Below are positions 16,141 to 24,735 of a stretch of 64,000 nt of DNA, one piece after another. Within the stretch, counting starts at the first letter, position 1; each line of letters starts with the position of its first letter. Under the pieces are notes generated by a model that had not been told where the DNA came from, searched no databases, and saw only the letters and a list, made by a program, of their open reading frames with translations. This DNA is from Mesorhizobium_K quangtriensis (GTDB lineage Bacteria > Pseudomonadota > Alphaproteobacteria > Rhizobiales > Rhizobiaceae): assembly GCF_040081925.1 (NCBI RefSeq), contig NZ_JBEBMF010000003.1:372001-436000 (forward strand), given 5' to 3'. The position numbers and the translations under genes were made by a program.

Positions 16141-16998
16141 ATGAACATCGCCGTCACGGAAGACCAGATTGATGAAGCCGAGGGCGGAACGCATCCGATC
16201 TTTCGCGATGTGCCGTCGTCGCTGGAGTTCAACAAGCTGCGCAAGCGTCTCGTGCGCAATGTCCGCGAGGCCATCGAGCAGTATGGGATGGTGAAGGCGG
16301 GCGACCGCTGGCTGGTGGCGCTTTCGGGCGGCAAGGACTCCTATGGCTTGCTGGCGCTGCTGCTGGACCTCAAATGGCGCGGCCTGCTGCCTGTCGATCT
16401 GCTCGCCTGCAATCTCGACCAGGGGCAGCCGAACTTCCCGAAACATGTCCTGCCGGAGTTCCTGAATAAGCTCGGCGTAGATCATCGCATCGAATATCGC
16501 GACACCTACTCGGTCGTGACCGACAAGATCGCGGAGGGCAACACCTATTGCTCTTTGTGTTCACGGCTGCGGCGCGGGCACCTCTATCGCATCGCCCGCG
16601 AGGAGGGATGTTCGTCGCTGGTGCTCGGCCACCACCGCGAGGACATCCTCGAGACCTTTTTCATGAACCTCTTCCATGGGGGCCGGCTGGCCGCCATGCC
16701 GCCAAAGCTGCTCAATGACGAGGGCGATCTCTTCGTCTTGAGGCCGCTTGCCTTTTCCGCCGAAACCGACCTTGCGCGGTTTGCCGACGCGATGGCGTTC
16801 CCTATCATCCCTTGCGACCTCTGCGGAAGCCAGGACGGATTGCAGCGCAATGCAATGAAGGCGATGCTGACTGACATCGAGGCGAAAATGCCCGGCCGCA
16901 AGGACACGATGATCCGCGCCATGACGAACGTCCGCCTCTCGCATTTGCTCGACACGAAACTATTCGATTTTGCAGGTCTCGCGCCCGGCGGCGAGTGA
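16141..16998 (+). CDS. ttcA: tRNA 2-thiocytidine biosynthesis protein TtcA
   Basis: An ATP-dependent, Fe-S cluster enzyme that thiolates cytidine 32 of certain tRNAs. The 285-residue protein has the PP-loop SGGKDS (62-67) and the two CxxC pairs that bind the cluster, C138/C141 in YCSLC and C226/C229 in CDLC. GHHREDILET follows the family pattern. It is placed directly behind glsA. trmJ, 3 kb away, is thought to act on the same tRNA position (32). Confidence 0.96.
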   Translation: MNIAVTEDQIDEAEGGTHPIFRDVPSSLEFNKLRKRLVRNVREAIEQYGMVKAGDRWLVALSGGKDSYGLLALLLDLKWRGLLPVDLLACNLDQGQPNFPKHVLPEFLNKLGVDHRIEYRDTYSVVTDKIAEGNTYCSLCSRLRRGHLYRIAREEGCSSLVLGHHREDILETFFMNLFHGGRLAAMPPKLLNDEGDLFVLRPLAFSAETDLARFADAMAFPIIPCDLCGSQDGLQRNAMKAMLTDIEAKMPGRKDTMIRAMTNVRLSHLLDTKLFDFAGLAPGGE

Positions 16999-17001
16999 AG
17001 A

Positions 17002-18249
17002 CTACGTCTTCGGGTGGATGTGTGTCTGGAACAGCTTCCCGCGTTCGGCGATCAGCACGAAGGTCAATGCGATGAGGGAGACGGCGCAGAACCCTGCGGC
17101 CAGCGGCGTGGTTGTGCCGTCGAAAAGCTGGCCGATCGTCGCCCCGATGGCCCCTCCGCCGACCGTCTGTGTAAAACCCTGTACGGATGAAGCGGTACCG
17201 GCCAGATGGCCGAGCGGTTCCATGGCGATCGAGTTGAAATTCGATCCTATCCAGCCGAACTGGAGCATTGCGGCGGCGAAGAGCGGCACGAAGACATAGA
17301 TCGGCAACTGGCCGAACAGCGACAGCACGAACCACAGGCTGGTGACCGTGATGAAGCCGACCAGCGCGCCATGTGAGAGCTTGCGCATGCCGAACCGCCC
17401 GACGAGCCGTGAGTTGACGAAGGACGACACGGCCATCATGCCAGCGACGGCAGCAAACAGGACCGGAAACCATACGCCGAGCCCGTAGATGCCGACATAG
17501 ACCTGCTGGGCAGAGTTGATGAAGCCGAATAGCGCGCCGAAGATCGCTGTCGTTGCCAGCATGTAGCAAAGCGAGACGCGATTGGTCAGCACGATGCGGA
17601 AACCGTCGGCAATGGTGCGGATATTGAAGGCGCGACGATATTCGGGGCGTAGCGTTTCCGGTAGCCGAAACGTTGCCCAAAGGGTGACAGCAAGCGCAAT
17701 CAGCGCCATGACGACGAAGATCATGTGCCACTCGGAAAACAGCATCACGATCTGGCCTACTCCCGGCGCGACGACCGGGATGACCATGAACACCATGAAG
17801 ACCAGCGACATCACTTCGGCCATGGCGCGGCCGCCAAAGACGTCACGAACGACGGACACGGTGATAACCCGTGTTGCTGCAGCGCCAATACCCTGCACGA
17901 ACCGAAGGATGAGCAGGCTCGTGAAGCTGGGTGCGAAGGCGGCGGCGAGAGCGGCCGCGACGTAGATTACGAGTCCCACCAGCAGCGGCGGCCTGCGTCC
18001 GAAGCGATCCGAGAGCGGCCCGAAGAAGAGCTGGCAAATCCCGAAGCCCGCGATGTAGGCGGTGATCACATATTGCCGATGGTTCTCGTTCTCGACGCCC
18101 AGCGAGGCTCCGATCTGTTGCAGGCCGGGCAGCATGATGTCGATGGCGAGCGCATTGAGCGCCATCAGGGCAGCCGCCAGCGCGATGAACTCCCAGCGCG
18201 GAATCAGGAGTTTGAACGCTTGTGCTGCGGGGGCTGGCTGCTGATCCAT
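17002..18249 (-). CDS. Bcr/CflA-family multidrug MFS transporter
   Basis: A 415-residue, 12-TM major facilitator of the drug:H+ antiporter-1 type. The loop 2-3 motif LSDRFGRRPPLL and motif C-like MVIPVVAPGVGQ are visible, as is the early conserved DIMLPGLQQIG helix of Bcr/CflA proteins. The substrate is unknown; relatives export bicyclomycin, chloramphenicol-like drugs or small peptides. The ATG at 18249 precedes a short polar N-terminus and the first TM. It lies downstream of grxD, separated by a strong hairpin, and converges with ttcA (four bases between stops). Confidence 0.9.
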   Translation of the reverse strand: MDQQPAPAAQAFKLLIPRWEFIALAAALMALNALAIDIMLPGLQQIGASLGVENENHRQYVITAYIAGFGICQLFFGPLSDRFGRRPPLLVGLVIYVAAALAAAFAPSFTSLLILRFVQGIGAAATRVITVSVVRDVFGGRAMAEVMSLVFMVFMVIPVVAPGVGQIVMLFSEWHMIFVVMALIALAVTLWATFRLPETLRPEYRRAFNIRTIADGFRIVLTNRVSLCYMLATTAIFGALFGFINSAQQVYVGIYGLGVWFPVLFAAVAGMMAVSSFVNSRLVGRFGMRKLSHGALVGFITVTSLWFVLSLFGQLPIYVFVPLFAAAMLQFGWIGSNFNSIAMEPLGHLAGTASSVQGFTQTVGGGAIGATIGQLFDGTTTPLAAGFCAVSLIALTFVLIAERGKLFQTHIHPKT

Positions 18250-18272
18250 GCGATCATTCCAAATCAAAAGGA

Positions 18273-18295
18273 AATGCGCCGGAAGCCGGCGCATT
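18273..18295 (-). terminator. Hairpin terminator between grxD and the MFS gene
   Basis: AATGCGCCGG (18273-18282) is the exact reverse complement of 18286-18295, with a three-base loop. On the minus strand it is followed by TTCCTTTTG. It lies 49 bp after the grxD stop and before the MFS start, so it probably ends the grxD transcript. Confidence 0.7.
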
Positions 18296-18343
18296 CAAGG
18301 GACAATGCCCGAATTTCTCCGGGCCAGACGGGTGCAATGGTGG

Positions 18344-18676
18344 TCAGGCGGCCTTTACGGTCACGCCCTTCTCATCAAGGAAGGACTGCAACTCGCCAGA
18401 CTGGAACATCTCGCGGATGATGTCGCAACCGCCTACGAATTCACCCTTGACGTAGAGCTGCGGGATCGTCGGCCAGTTGGAGTATTCCTTGATGCCCTGG
18501 CGTAGTTCGTTGGAGGTGAGGACGTTCACGCCCTTGTAGTCGACGCCGACATAATCGAGAATCTGAACGACCTGACCGGAAAAGCCGCACTGCGGGAAGC
18601 CGGGGGTGCCCTTCATGAAAAGCACCACGTCGTTGCCCTTCACCTCGCTGTCGATGTATTCGCTGATTCCGCTCAT
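18344..18676 (-). CDS. grxD: Monothiol glutaredoxin, Grx4/GrxD type
   Basis: A 110-residue monothiol glutaredoxin with the CGFS active site (C30), the glutathione-binding WPTIPQLYV segment and the GGCDI motif. Such proteins carry 2Fe-2S clusters bridged with glutathione and work with BolA proteins in Fe-S trafficking and iron sensing. A bolA gene lies about 1.1 kb away on the same strand, separated by a DUF2233 gene on the other strand. Length is typical. Confidence 0.96.
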   Translation of the reverse strand: MSGISEYIDSEVKGNDVVLFMKGTPGFPQCGFSGQVVQILDYVGVDYKGVNVLTSNELRQGIKEYSNWPTIPQLYVKGEFVGGCDIIREMFQSGELQSFLDEKGVTVKAA

Positions 18677-18774
18677 AGTTTATCCTTTCATGCCCGTGGG
18701 AGTGGGGCCCGAAACATGCCAATCAAATAAACCCACTGCCGGTTTGAAACAAGGCGGCAAAGAATGGACCAGGG

Positions 18775-19575
18775 ATGAGTCGTTGGATAGCAGGCCTTCT
18801 TCTACTGCTTCTTGCGACGGTCGGCGCACTGGTTTGGTTGTGGAGGATACCTGAGCCTGTGACCGAGCCGAAGCCGCAACCCGCCGCCTATCTGCCGCCA
18901 CCCTGCCGCGAGATGGCCTTCGAGGCGGTGAATTACATCGTCTGCGAGGTCGAACTCGACCAATACGATCTCGTCCTCAGGCGGGTTGACGCGACAGCGA
19001 AACCCTACGGAAACCTTGCCGCGCTCGCGAAAGCGGAGCCATTCGTCTTCGCCACCAACGCCGGCATGTATCACGAGGATTTAACCCCGGTCGGTCTCTA
19101 TGTCGAAGATGGCCGCGAGACGTCGCCGCTCAATCTCGGCGAGGCCCCCGGCAACTTCTTCATGAAACCGAATGGCGTGTTCTATGTCGATCAAGCCGGC
19201 AACGCTGGCGTCATGGAATCAGGCGCATTCGCTGCTTCCGGAATCAAGCCGGTGCTCGCCACGCAGTCCGGCCCGATGCTGGTGATCGACGGCAGCTTGC
19301 ATCCGCGTTTCGAGGCGGATGGCGCCTCCCGCTACATCAGGAACGGCGTAGGTACGAATGGCGGCAAACAGGTTGTCTTCGCGATCTCGCGCCAGCCAGT
19401 CAGCCTCGGCAGCTTCGCCCGGCTGTTTCGCGACGGATTGGGAATCAGGAACGCGCTCTTCTTCGACGGCGCCATTTCGGCGCTTCACGACGGCAGCAAA
19501 TATCTCGTTGGCGGGAGCCATCCCGCGGGGCCGATCCTGGCTGTAAGAGAAAAGCCGGCAGGCACTGCTCAGTAG
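18775..19575 (+). CDS. Phosphodiester glycosidase family (DUF2233) exported protein
   Basis: A 266-residue protein with an N-terminal membrane anchor or signal (about residues 5-23). A DUF2233/NAGPA-type domain follows, with FATNAGMYHEDLTPVGLYV, FFMKPNGVF and the C-terminal LFFDGAISALH motif. This fold hydrolyses phosphodiester-linked sugars in the characterised mammalian relative; the bacterial substrate is unknown, perhaps a cell-envelope glycan. It is transcribed alone, divergent from grxD. Its end overlaps the convergent small basic gene by seven bases. Confidence 0.88.
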   Translation: MSRWIAGLLLLLLATVGALVWLWRIPEPVTEPKPQPAAYLPPPCREMAFEAVNYIVCEVELDQYDLVLRRVDATAKPYGNLAALAKAEPFVFATNAGMYHEDLTPVGLYVEDGRETSPLNLGEAPGNFFMKPNGVFYVDQAGNAGVMESGAFAASGIKPVLATQSGPMLVIDGSLHPRFEADGASRYIRNGVGTNGGKQVVFAISRQPVSLGSFARLFRDGLGIRNALFFDGAISALHDGSKYLVGGSHPAGPILAVREKPAGTAQ

Positions 19576-19796
19576 CTGCGTCGCTTCGCCTTCGACCGCG
19601 CCTTTACCGTTCTTCTTTTGCTGGTCTGGCGTTTCGCCGGCTTGCTGGCCTGACGCTCAAGTCGTCGCAGCCTTTCGGCAACGGTGAGGCTGCTGGTCCG
19701 CTTGCGCCGCTTGGCGCGCTTGCTGGCCGATGATTTGCGCAGCATGTCTTCGAGAACATCGGCGACCACGCCCTTGACGAAATCGGCGACGGACAT
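19569..19796 (-). CDS. Small, very basic protein downstream of bolA, function unknown
   Basis: A 75-residue protein. The first 20 residues (MSVADFVKGVVADVLEDMLR) form an amphipathic helix. The rest is dense in Lys and Arg (KRAKRRKRTSS, KARSKAKRRSY) with one possible coiled segment (LTVAERLRRLERQ). The start is three bases after the bolA stop, which argues for a real gene co-translated with bolA. The basic tail suggests nucleic-acid binding, but nothing more specific can be said. Confidence 0.6.
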   Translation of the reverse strand: MSVADFVKGVVADVLEDMLRKSSASKRAKRRKRTSSLTVAERLRRLERQASKPAKRQTSKRRTVKARSKAKRRSY

Positions 19797-19799
19797 GCG

Positions 19800-20033
19800 C
19801 TACTCCGGAACGCTGGTCTGCAGCGCCAGTGCATGCAGCGCGCCGCCCATGTTTCCCTGCAGCGCATTGTAGACCATCTGGTGCTGGTGCACGCGGCTTT
19901 TTCCCCGAAAGCTCTCGGCGACGACCTCGGCTGCGTAGTGATCGCCGTCGCCTGCAAGATCGCGGATGGTAACCTTCGCGTCAGGAATGCCCTCCTTGAT
20001 TAGCCGTTCGATCTCGCGTGCATCCATCGCCAT
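19800..20033 (-). CDS. bolA: BolA-family protein
   Basis: A 77-residue BolA-like protein beginning MAMDAREIERLIKEGIPDAKV. It has the conserved His-containing segment SRVHQHQMVYNAL and the FxGKSRVxxHQ pattern that contacts monothiol glutaredoxins. The role is Fe-S cluster handling or iron signalling together with GrxD, also in this region. The ATG at 20033 is chosen because GGAG lies seven bases upstream. It follows purL closely on the same strand, as in other rhizobia. Confidence 0.93.
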   Translation of the reverse strand: MAMDAREIERLIKEGIPDAKVTIRDLAGDGDHYAAEVVAESFRGKSRVHQHQMVYNALQGNMGGALHALALQTSVPE

Positions 20034-20046
20034 CAGCAGTCTCCGC

Positions 20047-22275
20047 TTACTCGCCATCCATGAAACGCGGGAACCACGATTCGTGAGCGGACTTCAGTTC
20101 GGAAACGAGCATTGCACGCGTCTTGCCGAGTTTCAATTCCGTGCCCCCGGTCGTGCCGATCCACGGGGCATGGATCCCAAGCGCCTTGGCTTCACTCCAT
20201 AGCGCCGCCATCTCCTCGCTCTGCGGATCGAGTTTCACGGTGACGACGTAACGTCCCTGGTCCTCGCCGAAAAAGACCGGGATGGGGTCGGCTTTTTCCA
20301 GGCCGGGGATGGTCGCGCCGATCCCGGACGCCATCGCCATCTCCGCGAGCGCCGTCGCAAGGCCACCGTCGGAAACGTCGTGCACCGCCGTCGCGATGCC
20401 ATCGCGGATCAGCTTGCGAACAAAATCGCCGACTCGCTTTTCATGCGCGAGATCGACAGGCGGCGGCGGACCGTCGGTGCGGCCGTGGACATCGCGCAAA
20501 TAGATCGATTGCCCGAGATGCGAACCCCATTCCGGTGGGCCGCCCACCAGAAGGATGACCTCGCCTTCGCGTGCAAAGGCGATCCGCGCCATTTTGCCCC
20601 AATCTGGCAGCAGACCGACGCCGCCGATCGTCGGGGTCGGCAGAATGCCTTGGCCGTTGGTTTCGTTGTAGAGCGAGACATTGCCCGAGACGATCGGGAA
20701 ATCCAGCGCGCGGCAGGCCTCTCCGATCCCTTTGATCGCATACACGAACTGCCCCATGATCTCCGGGCGCTCCGGATTGCCGAAATTGAGGTTGTCGGTC
20801 GCCGCGAGCGGCTCCGCGCCCGTGGCGGTCAGGTTGCGCCAGCACTCGGCGACAGCCTGCTTGCCGCCTTCGAACGGATCGGCCTCGCAATAGCGCGGCG
20901 TGACGTCGGACGAGAAGGCCAGCGCCTTGGTTGGATGCCCGTCGACGCGCACGACGCCAGCGTCACCGCCCGGAAGCTGCAGCGAGTTGCCCTGGATCAG
21001 CGTGTCATACTGCTCCCACACCCACCGCCGGCTGGAAAGGTCCGGCCCGCCGAGCATCTTCAGAAGCGCGTCGGCGACATCAGACTGGGGAATATCATCG
21101 GCGGCGAGCGGCGCGGGCTTCTTCGGCTCGACCCAAGGACGGTCGTATTCCGGAGCCTTGTCGCCCAGATCCTTGATCGGCAAGTTCGCGGCTTCCGCGC
21201 CCTTGTGCAGGATGCGGAAGCGCAAATCGTCCGTGGTGTGGCCGACGATGGCGAAATCGAGACCCCATTTCCGGAAGATCGCCTCGGCTTCCTTCTCTTT
21301 TTCAGGCCGGAGCACCATCAGCATGCGCTCCTGGCTTTCCGACAGCATCATCTCGTAGGCCGACATGCGCTCCTCACGCACCGGAACCTTATCGAGGTCG
21401 AGTTCGATACCGAGGTCACCCTTCGCGCCCATCTCGACGGCGGAGCAGGTGAGGCCCGCCGCACCCATGTCCTGGATGGCGATCACCGCGCCCGACGCCA
21501 TCAACTCCAGGCAGGCCTCGAGCAGGCATTTTTCTGTGAAGGGGTCGCCGACCTGCACGGTCGGGCGCTTCTCGTCGATCTTGTCATCGAATTCGGCCGA
21601 CGCCATCGTGGCTCCGCCAACGCCGTCGCGACCGGTCTTGGCGCCGAGATAGACAACCGGTAGGCCGACTCCCTTGGCCTCGGAGAGGAATATTCCGTCG
21701 GTCTTCGCGATCCCCGCGGCAAACGCATTGACGAGGATGTTGCCGTTATAGCGCGCGTCGAAATTGACCTCGCCGCCGACGGTCGGAACGCCAAAGGAAT
21801 TGCCGTAACCGCCGACGCCCGATACCACGCCCGCGACGAGGTGGCGGGTCTTCGGATGATCCGGCTCGCCGAAGCGCAGAGCGTTCATGGCGGCGACCGG
21901 CCTCGCGCCCATGGTGAAGACATCGCGCAGGATGCCGCCGACACCCGTGGCCGCACCCTGATAGGGCTCGATGTACGACGGGTGATTGTGGCTCTCCATC
22001 TTGAAGACCACGCAGTCGCCGTCGCCGATGTCGACCACGCCGGCGTTCTCGCCAGGGCCCTGGATCACGCGCTCGCCTGAGGTCGGGAGGGTCCGCAGCC
22101 ACTTCTTGGACGACTTGTAAGAGCAGTGCTCGTTCCACATCGCCGAAAAGATGCCGAGTTCGGTAAAACTCGGCTCGCGGCCGATCAGGTCCAGGATGCG
22201 CTGGTACTCGTCCGGCTTCAGTCCATGCGCTTTGATGAGCTCTGGCGTAATAGCGACGGTTTTCTCGGCGGTCAT
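20047..22275 (-). CDS. purL: Phosphoribosylformylglycinamidine synthase, PurL subunit
   Basis: Catalyses the ATP-dependent amidation of FGAR to FGAM in purine synthesis, together with PurS and PurQ encoded nearby. The 742-residue protein is the small-form PurL, which lacks fused glutaminase and PurS domains. Visible motifs include the N-terminal FSAMWNEHCSYKSSK, the ATP-site VFKMESHNHPS, GGEVNFDARYNG, and the duplicated AIR-synthase-like half with GNVSLYNE. The ATG at 22275 fits the family start; a longer reading to 22353 has no support. A start-adjacent spacer of 146 bp separates it from the MocR gene. Confidence 0.98.
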   Translation of the reverse strand: MTAEKTVAITPELIKAHGLKPDEYQRILDLIGREPSFTELGIFSAMWNEHCSYKSSKKWLRTLPTSGERVIQGPGENAGVVDIGDGDCVVFKMESHNHPSYIEPYQGAATGVGGILRDVFTMGARPVAAMNALRFGEPDHPKTRHLVAGVVSGVGGYGNSFGVPTVGGEVNFDARYNGNILVNAFAAGIAKTDGIFLSEAKGVGLPVVYLGAKTGRDGVGGATMASAEFDDKIDEKRPTVQVGDPFTEKCLLEACLELMASGAVIAIQDMGAAGLTCSAVEMGAKGDLGIELDLDKVPVREERMSAYEMMLSESQERMLMVLRPEKEKEAEAIFRKWGLDFAIVGHTTDDLRFRILHKGAEAANLPIKDLGDKAPEYDRPWVEPKKPAPLAADDIPQSDVADALLKMLGGPDLSSRRWVWEQYDTLIQGNSLQLPGGDAGVVRVDGHPTKALAFSSDVTPRYCEADPFEGGKQAVAECWRNLTATGAEPLAATDNLNFGNPERPEIMGQFVYAIKGIGEACRALDFPIVSGNVSLYNETNGQGILPTPTIGGVGLLPDWGKMARIAFAREGEVILLVGGPPEWGSHLGQSIYLRDVHGRTDGPPPPVDLAHEKRVGDFVRKLIRDGIATAVHDVSDGGLATALAEMAMASGIGATIPGLEKADPIPVFFGEDQGRYVVTVKLDPQSEEMAALWSEAKALGIHAPWIGTTGGTELKLGKTRAMLVSELKSAHESWFPRFMDGE

Positions 22276-22421
22276 AGGCTGTTGTCGGCTCCGGATAGCG
22301 GGGAGGGCGCAATGGGCATCCTTAACCCAGGCGCGTTGGGGGCTATACCGCACCGCGAAGAAAAATGCAGCCTTTTCGGCGGCAATCTACAGACTACGCA
22401 ACCGGCAGATACCGTCGCCGT

Positions 22422-23843
22422 TCAGCCGTAGCTGTCGTAGCCTGCGTTCGGATTGTCGAGCAGCCGTCTCACAATGGTGAGGCCGGTCTTCAGTTCTTCG
22501 CGGGACACAATCGAAAAGCCGACACGAATGCGATGGTAAACCTCTTCGGTCCGTCCGGGCTTGTATTCATCCTCGTCATCGACCAGCACACCCTCGCTGG
22601 CTGCTGCCTGTTTGAAGGTGCCGGAAAGCCAGGGGTCCGGAAGTTTCATCCAGATAAAGGGCGCCCTCTTGTGCGAGACGAAGTCCAGTCCGGAAAAAGC
22701 TTCTCGGACAATGGCCTCTCTCGCCTCGATTTCGACCCTCGACGCCTGCCGGATCGTATCGGCGGCCCCGGAAAGCACGAGACGCGCCGAAAGCTCTGCC
22801 AGCATGAAAGGCATGCCGCCAGTGACCATCTTGTGGGCGACCTGGATGCGTGGTGCCAGATTGGCAGGGCAAGCGACCCATCCGCCGCGAACGCCGGCTG
22901 CGACCGTCTTCGACAGGCCACCGATATGGAAGGTCCGCTCGGGAAGCAGTGCCGAAAGCGGCGTCGGCTGTTCGTCGAGTAGAGCGCCGTAGATTGAATC
23001 CTCGATCAGCCAGACATTGTTCCGGCGTGCGATCTCGGCGATCTGTCGCCGTCGCTGCAACTGCATGATGTTGAGGGTGGGATTGTGCAGCGACGGGATG
23101 AAGAACGCCACTTTCGGGTGCTGTTGGGCACAGACGCGCTCGAAATCTTCGGGGTCCGGCCCTTGGGCATCGAGCTTCACGACGATGCTGCGCCGGCCCA
23201 TGAGGTTCGCGCTGCGGGCGATCGAGGAATAGGTCAGTTGCTCGAACACGATCTTGTCGCCGGGCGAGGTCATGGCCGCGATGACCGCCATGGCGGACGC
23301 ATGCACACCGATCGTCGGAATGACGCATTGGGGCTTCGGCATCCATTCGCCCGAACCGAGCCAACGCGAACCGGCTTCTCGCCAGTCCTCGGGCCACGAG
23401 CGCGTGTAATCGAGCGCCCGGCCCGAATGATCCCGCATGACGTCGGCAAGAATGCGCGCGACGGTATCAGCTTGTCCGACATCGGGGGCAGACGTGCTGT
23501 CCATGATCAGGCGGCCGGAGGGGCTGCCTTCCATGCTGCGCCGCGTTCCTTCGAACGCGGGCTGTGGCGCGTCGGGGATAACAGTGTGCTGATCCGTCTC
23601 TCGGCCAAGCACGAATGTGCCGCGTCCAACCTCGCCGCTAACGAGGCCACGCTCACGCACAAGAGCGTAGGCACGTCCAATTGTACCAATTGTAACCCCG
23701 ATGTCGTACGCCAGGTCGCGTTGCGGCGGCAGCTTGGATCCAGAGGGCAGGATACCCTGTGCGATATCGCTTTCGATACGATCCGCCAGCCGCAGGTACA
23801 GCGGGCCCGAGCCTTCGGATAGGTTGGGTAGCCAATTTGTCAT
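22422..23843 (-). CDS. MocR-type GntR regulator with aminotransferase domain
   Basis: A 473-residue transcription factor. The N-terminal GntR winged helix spans about residues 12-80 (LRLADRIESDIAQGIL through GEVGRGTFVLG). The rest is a fold-type I PLP domain with HNPT, D282 in EDSIYGALL and the Schiff-base K312 in GGLSKTVAAG. MocR proteins use PLP or an aminated ligand as effector and often control the divergent gene. Here that is a DUF1127 gene whose start lies 93 bp away. A palindrome overlaps the MocR start codon, suggesting autoregulation. The true target is not known. Confidence 0.93.
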   Translation of the reverse strand: MTNWLPNLSEGSGPLYLRLADRIESDIAQGILPSGSKLPPQRDLAYDIGVTIGTIGRAYALVRERGLVSGEVGRGTFVLGRETDQHTVIPDAPQPAFEGTRRSMEGSPSGRLIMDSTSAPDVGQADTVARILADVMRDHSGRALDYTRSWPEDWREAGSRWLGSGEWMPKPQCVIPTIGVHASAMAVIAAMTSPGDKIVFEQLTYSSIARSANLMGRRSIVVKLDAQGPDPEDFERVCAQQHPKVAFFIPSLHNPTLNIMQLQRRRQIAEIARRNNVWLIEDSIYGALLDEQPTPLSALLPERTFHIGGLSKTVAAGVRGGWVACPANLAPRIQVAHKMVTGGMPFMLAELSARLVLSGAADTIRQASRVEIEAREAIVREAFSGLDFVSHKRAPFIWMKLPDPWLSGTFKQAAASEGVLVDDEDEYKPGRTEEVYHRIRVGFSIVSREELKTGLTIVRRLLDNPNAGYDSYG

Positions 23844-23851
23844 CGTGACAA
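23837..23851. promoter_or_regulatory. Palindrome at the MocR start, candidate operator
   Basis: TTGTCA-TCG-TGACAA is a perfect 6+6 dyad covering the MocR start codon (23841-23843). ACAATTT also recurs at 23848-23854 and 23901-23907. The position fits an autoregulatory GntR operator; binding is inferred. Confidence 0.4.
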
Positions 23852-23935
23852 TTTCATATATTGCCTTCGAAATAGAGTCAATTCATTGGAGGCAAGCGAT
23901 ACAATTTGATCACTTGTAGCCATAAGGAGAGGGCA

Positions 23936-24151
23936 ATGAGTACATTCACGACGACCCGAACTGACACTTCGATGCGGACTTCAGGATCTCGCGGCAGTTT
24001 GCTGCTGCGGTTGATATCGATGATCGAGATGGCGGTTCAGCGCAGGCGCAGCCGCATCGCGTTGATGGAACTGAGCGACGACATGCTCAAGGACATCGGC
24101 GTCTCCCGCTCGGAGGCATTCCGGGAATCCAACCGTCCGTTCTGGGACTGA
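23936..24151 (+). CDS. DUF1127 domain small protein
   Basis: A 71-residue protein with a Ser/Thr-rich N-terminus and a C-terminal DUF1127 domain, recognisable from RRRSRIALMELSDDMLKDIGVSRSEA. Proteins with this arginine-rich YjiS-like domain are small and abundant in alphaproteobacteria. Some affect RNA turnover, phosphate or carbon metabolism; the role here is unknown. The ATG at 23936 follows an AAGGAG site. It is divergent from the MocR gene and ends before a hairpin at 24215. Confidence 0.9.
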   Translation: MSTFTTTRTDTSMRTSGSRGSLLLRLISMIEMAVQRRRSRIALMELSDDMLKDIGVSRSEAFRESNRPFWD

Positions 24152-24214
24152 GTAAAGGCAAATGGGCGTAAGACTGCTTCGAACACGTTCCCGCAAAACT
24201 GTACCGCAAATGTG

Positions 24215-24245
24215 ATGGCCGCCTCGAAAGGGCGGCCATTGTGCT
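24215..24245 (+). terminator. Probable terminator after the DUF1127 gene
   Basis: ATGGCCGCC (24215-24223) pairs exactly with GGCGGCCAT (24231-24239) around a seven-base loop. The following TGTGCTTTT is only moderately T-rich. It could also serve the leftward lipoprotein gene, whose stop is at 24254. Confidence 0.6.
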
Positions 24246-24253
24246 TTTGGGGA

Positions 24254-24667
24254 CTATGCCGCCGATCCGCAACTGCCGTCGCCGGCCTTCCAGCGGTTGA
24301 TATCCGAACTGATGCGTGAGCCCGCAGGCCCTTCCATCATCGGACCAAAGACCTCTACATGGCTCGACTGACCTTGCGCCTGCACGACGAGCAACGGCTT
24401 GCCGCCGTAGTTGTTCTTGGGGACGACCAGAAAGCGCGGCGTCCCGGCGAAATTGTTCAACTCATTCGCCATCGAGTATTTGCTGAAGGCAGGGTCCTTG
24501 CTGGCGAACCAGCATTTGTGCGCAGCGATTGCCACCTGCTCCATCACGCGCAGCGATGCGCTCTTGCCGGAGCCGCCTGGAGTGGCAGGTCGTTTGTCGG
24601 ACTGGCAGGCAGACAGCGCAAGCATGGAAGCCGAAGCGACTGCGAGTGCCAAGGGAAATCTGGTCAT
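24254..24667 (-). CDS. Putative lipoprotein, function unknown
   Basis: A 137-residue protein with a lipoprotein signal peptide (MTRFPLALAVASASMLALSAC, lipobox LSAC at about residues 18-21). A polar linker and a compact domain with two cysteines (HKCWFASKD and DGSCGSAA) follow, which may form a disulphide in the periplasm. No named domain is recognised. It follows purQ on the same strand by 68 bp and could be co-transcribed. Confidence 0.75.
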   Translation of the reverse strand: MTRFPLALAVASASMLALSACQSDKRPATPGGSGKSASLRVMEQVAIAAHKCWFASKDPAFSKYSMANELNNFAGTPRFLVVPKNNYGGKPLLVVQAQGQSSHVEVFGPMMEGPAGSRISSDINRWKAGDGSCGSAA

Positions 24668-24735
24668 GCGGCCTCTCGAATCGCGCGGCTGATGGCGCAT
24701 GGTGGACCAGCGCCAATCAAATGGGAATTGCCGGA

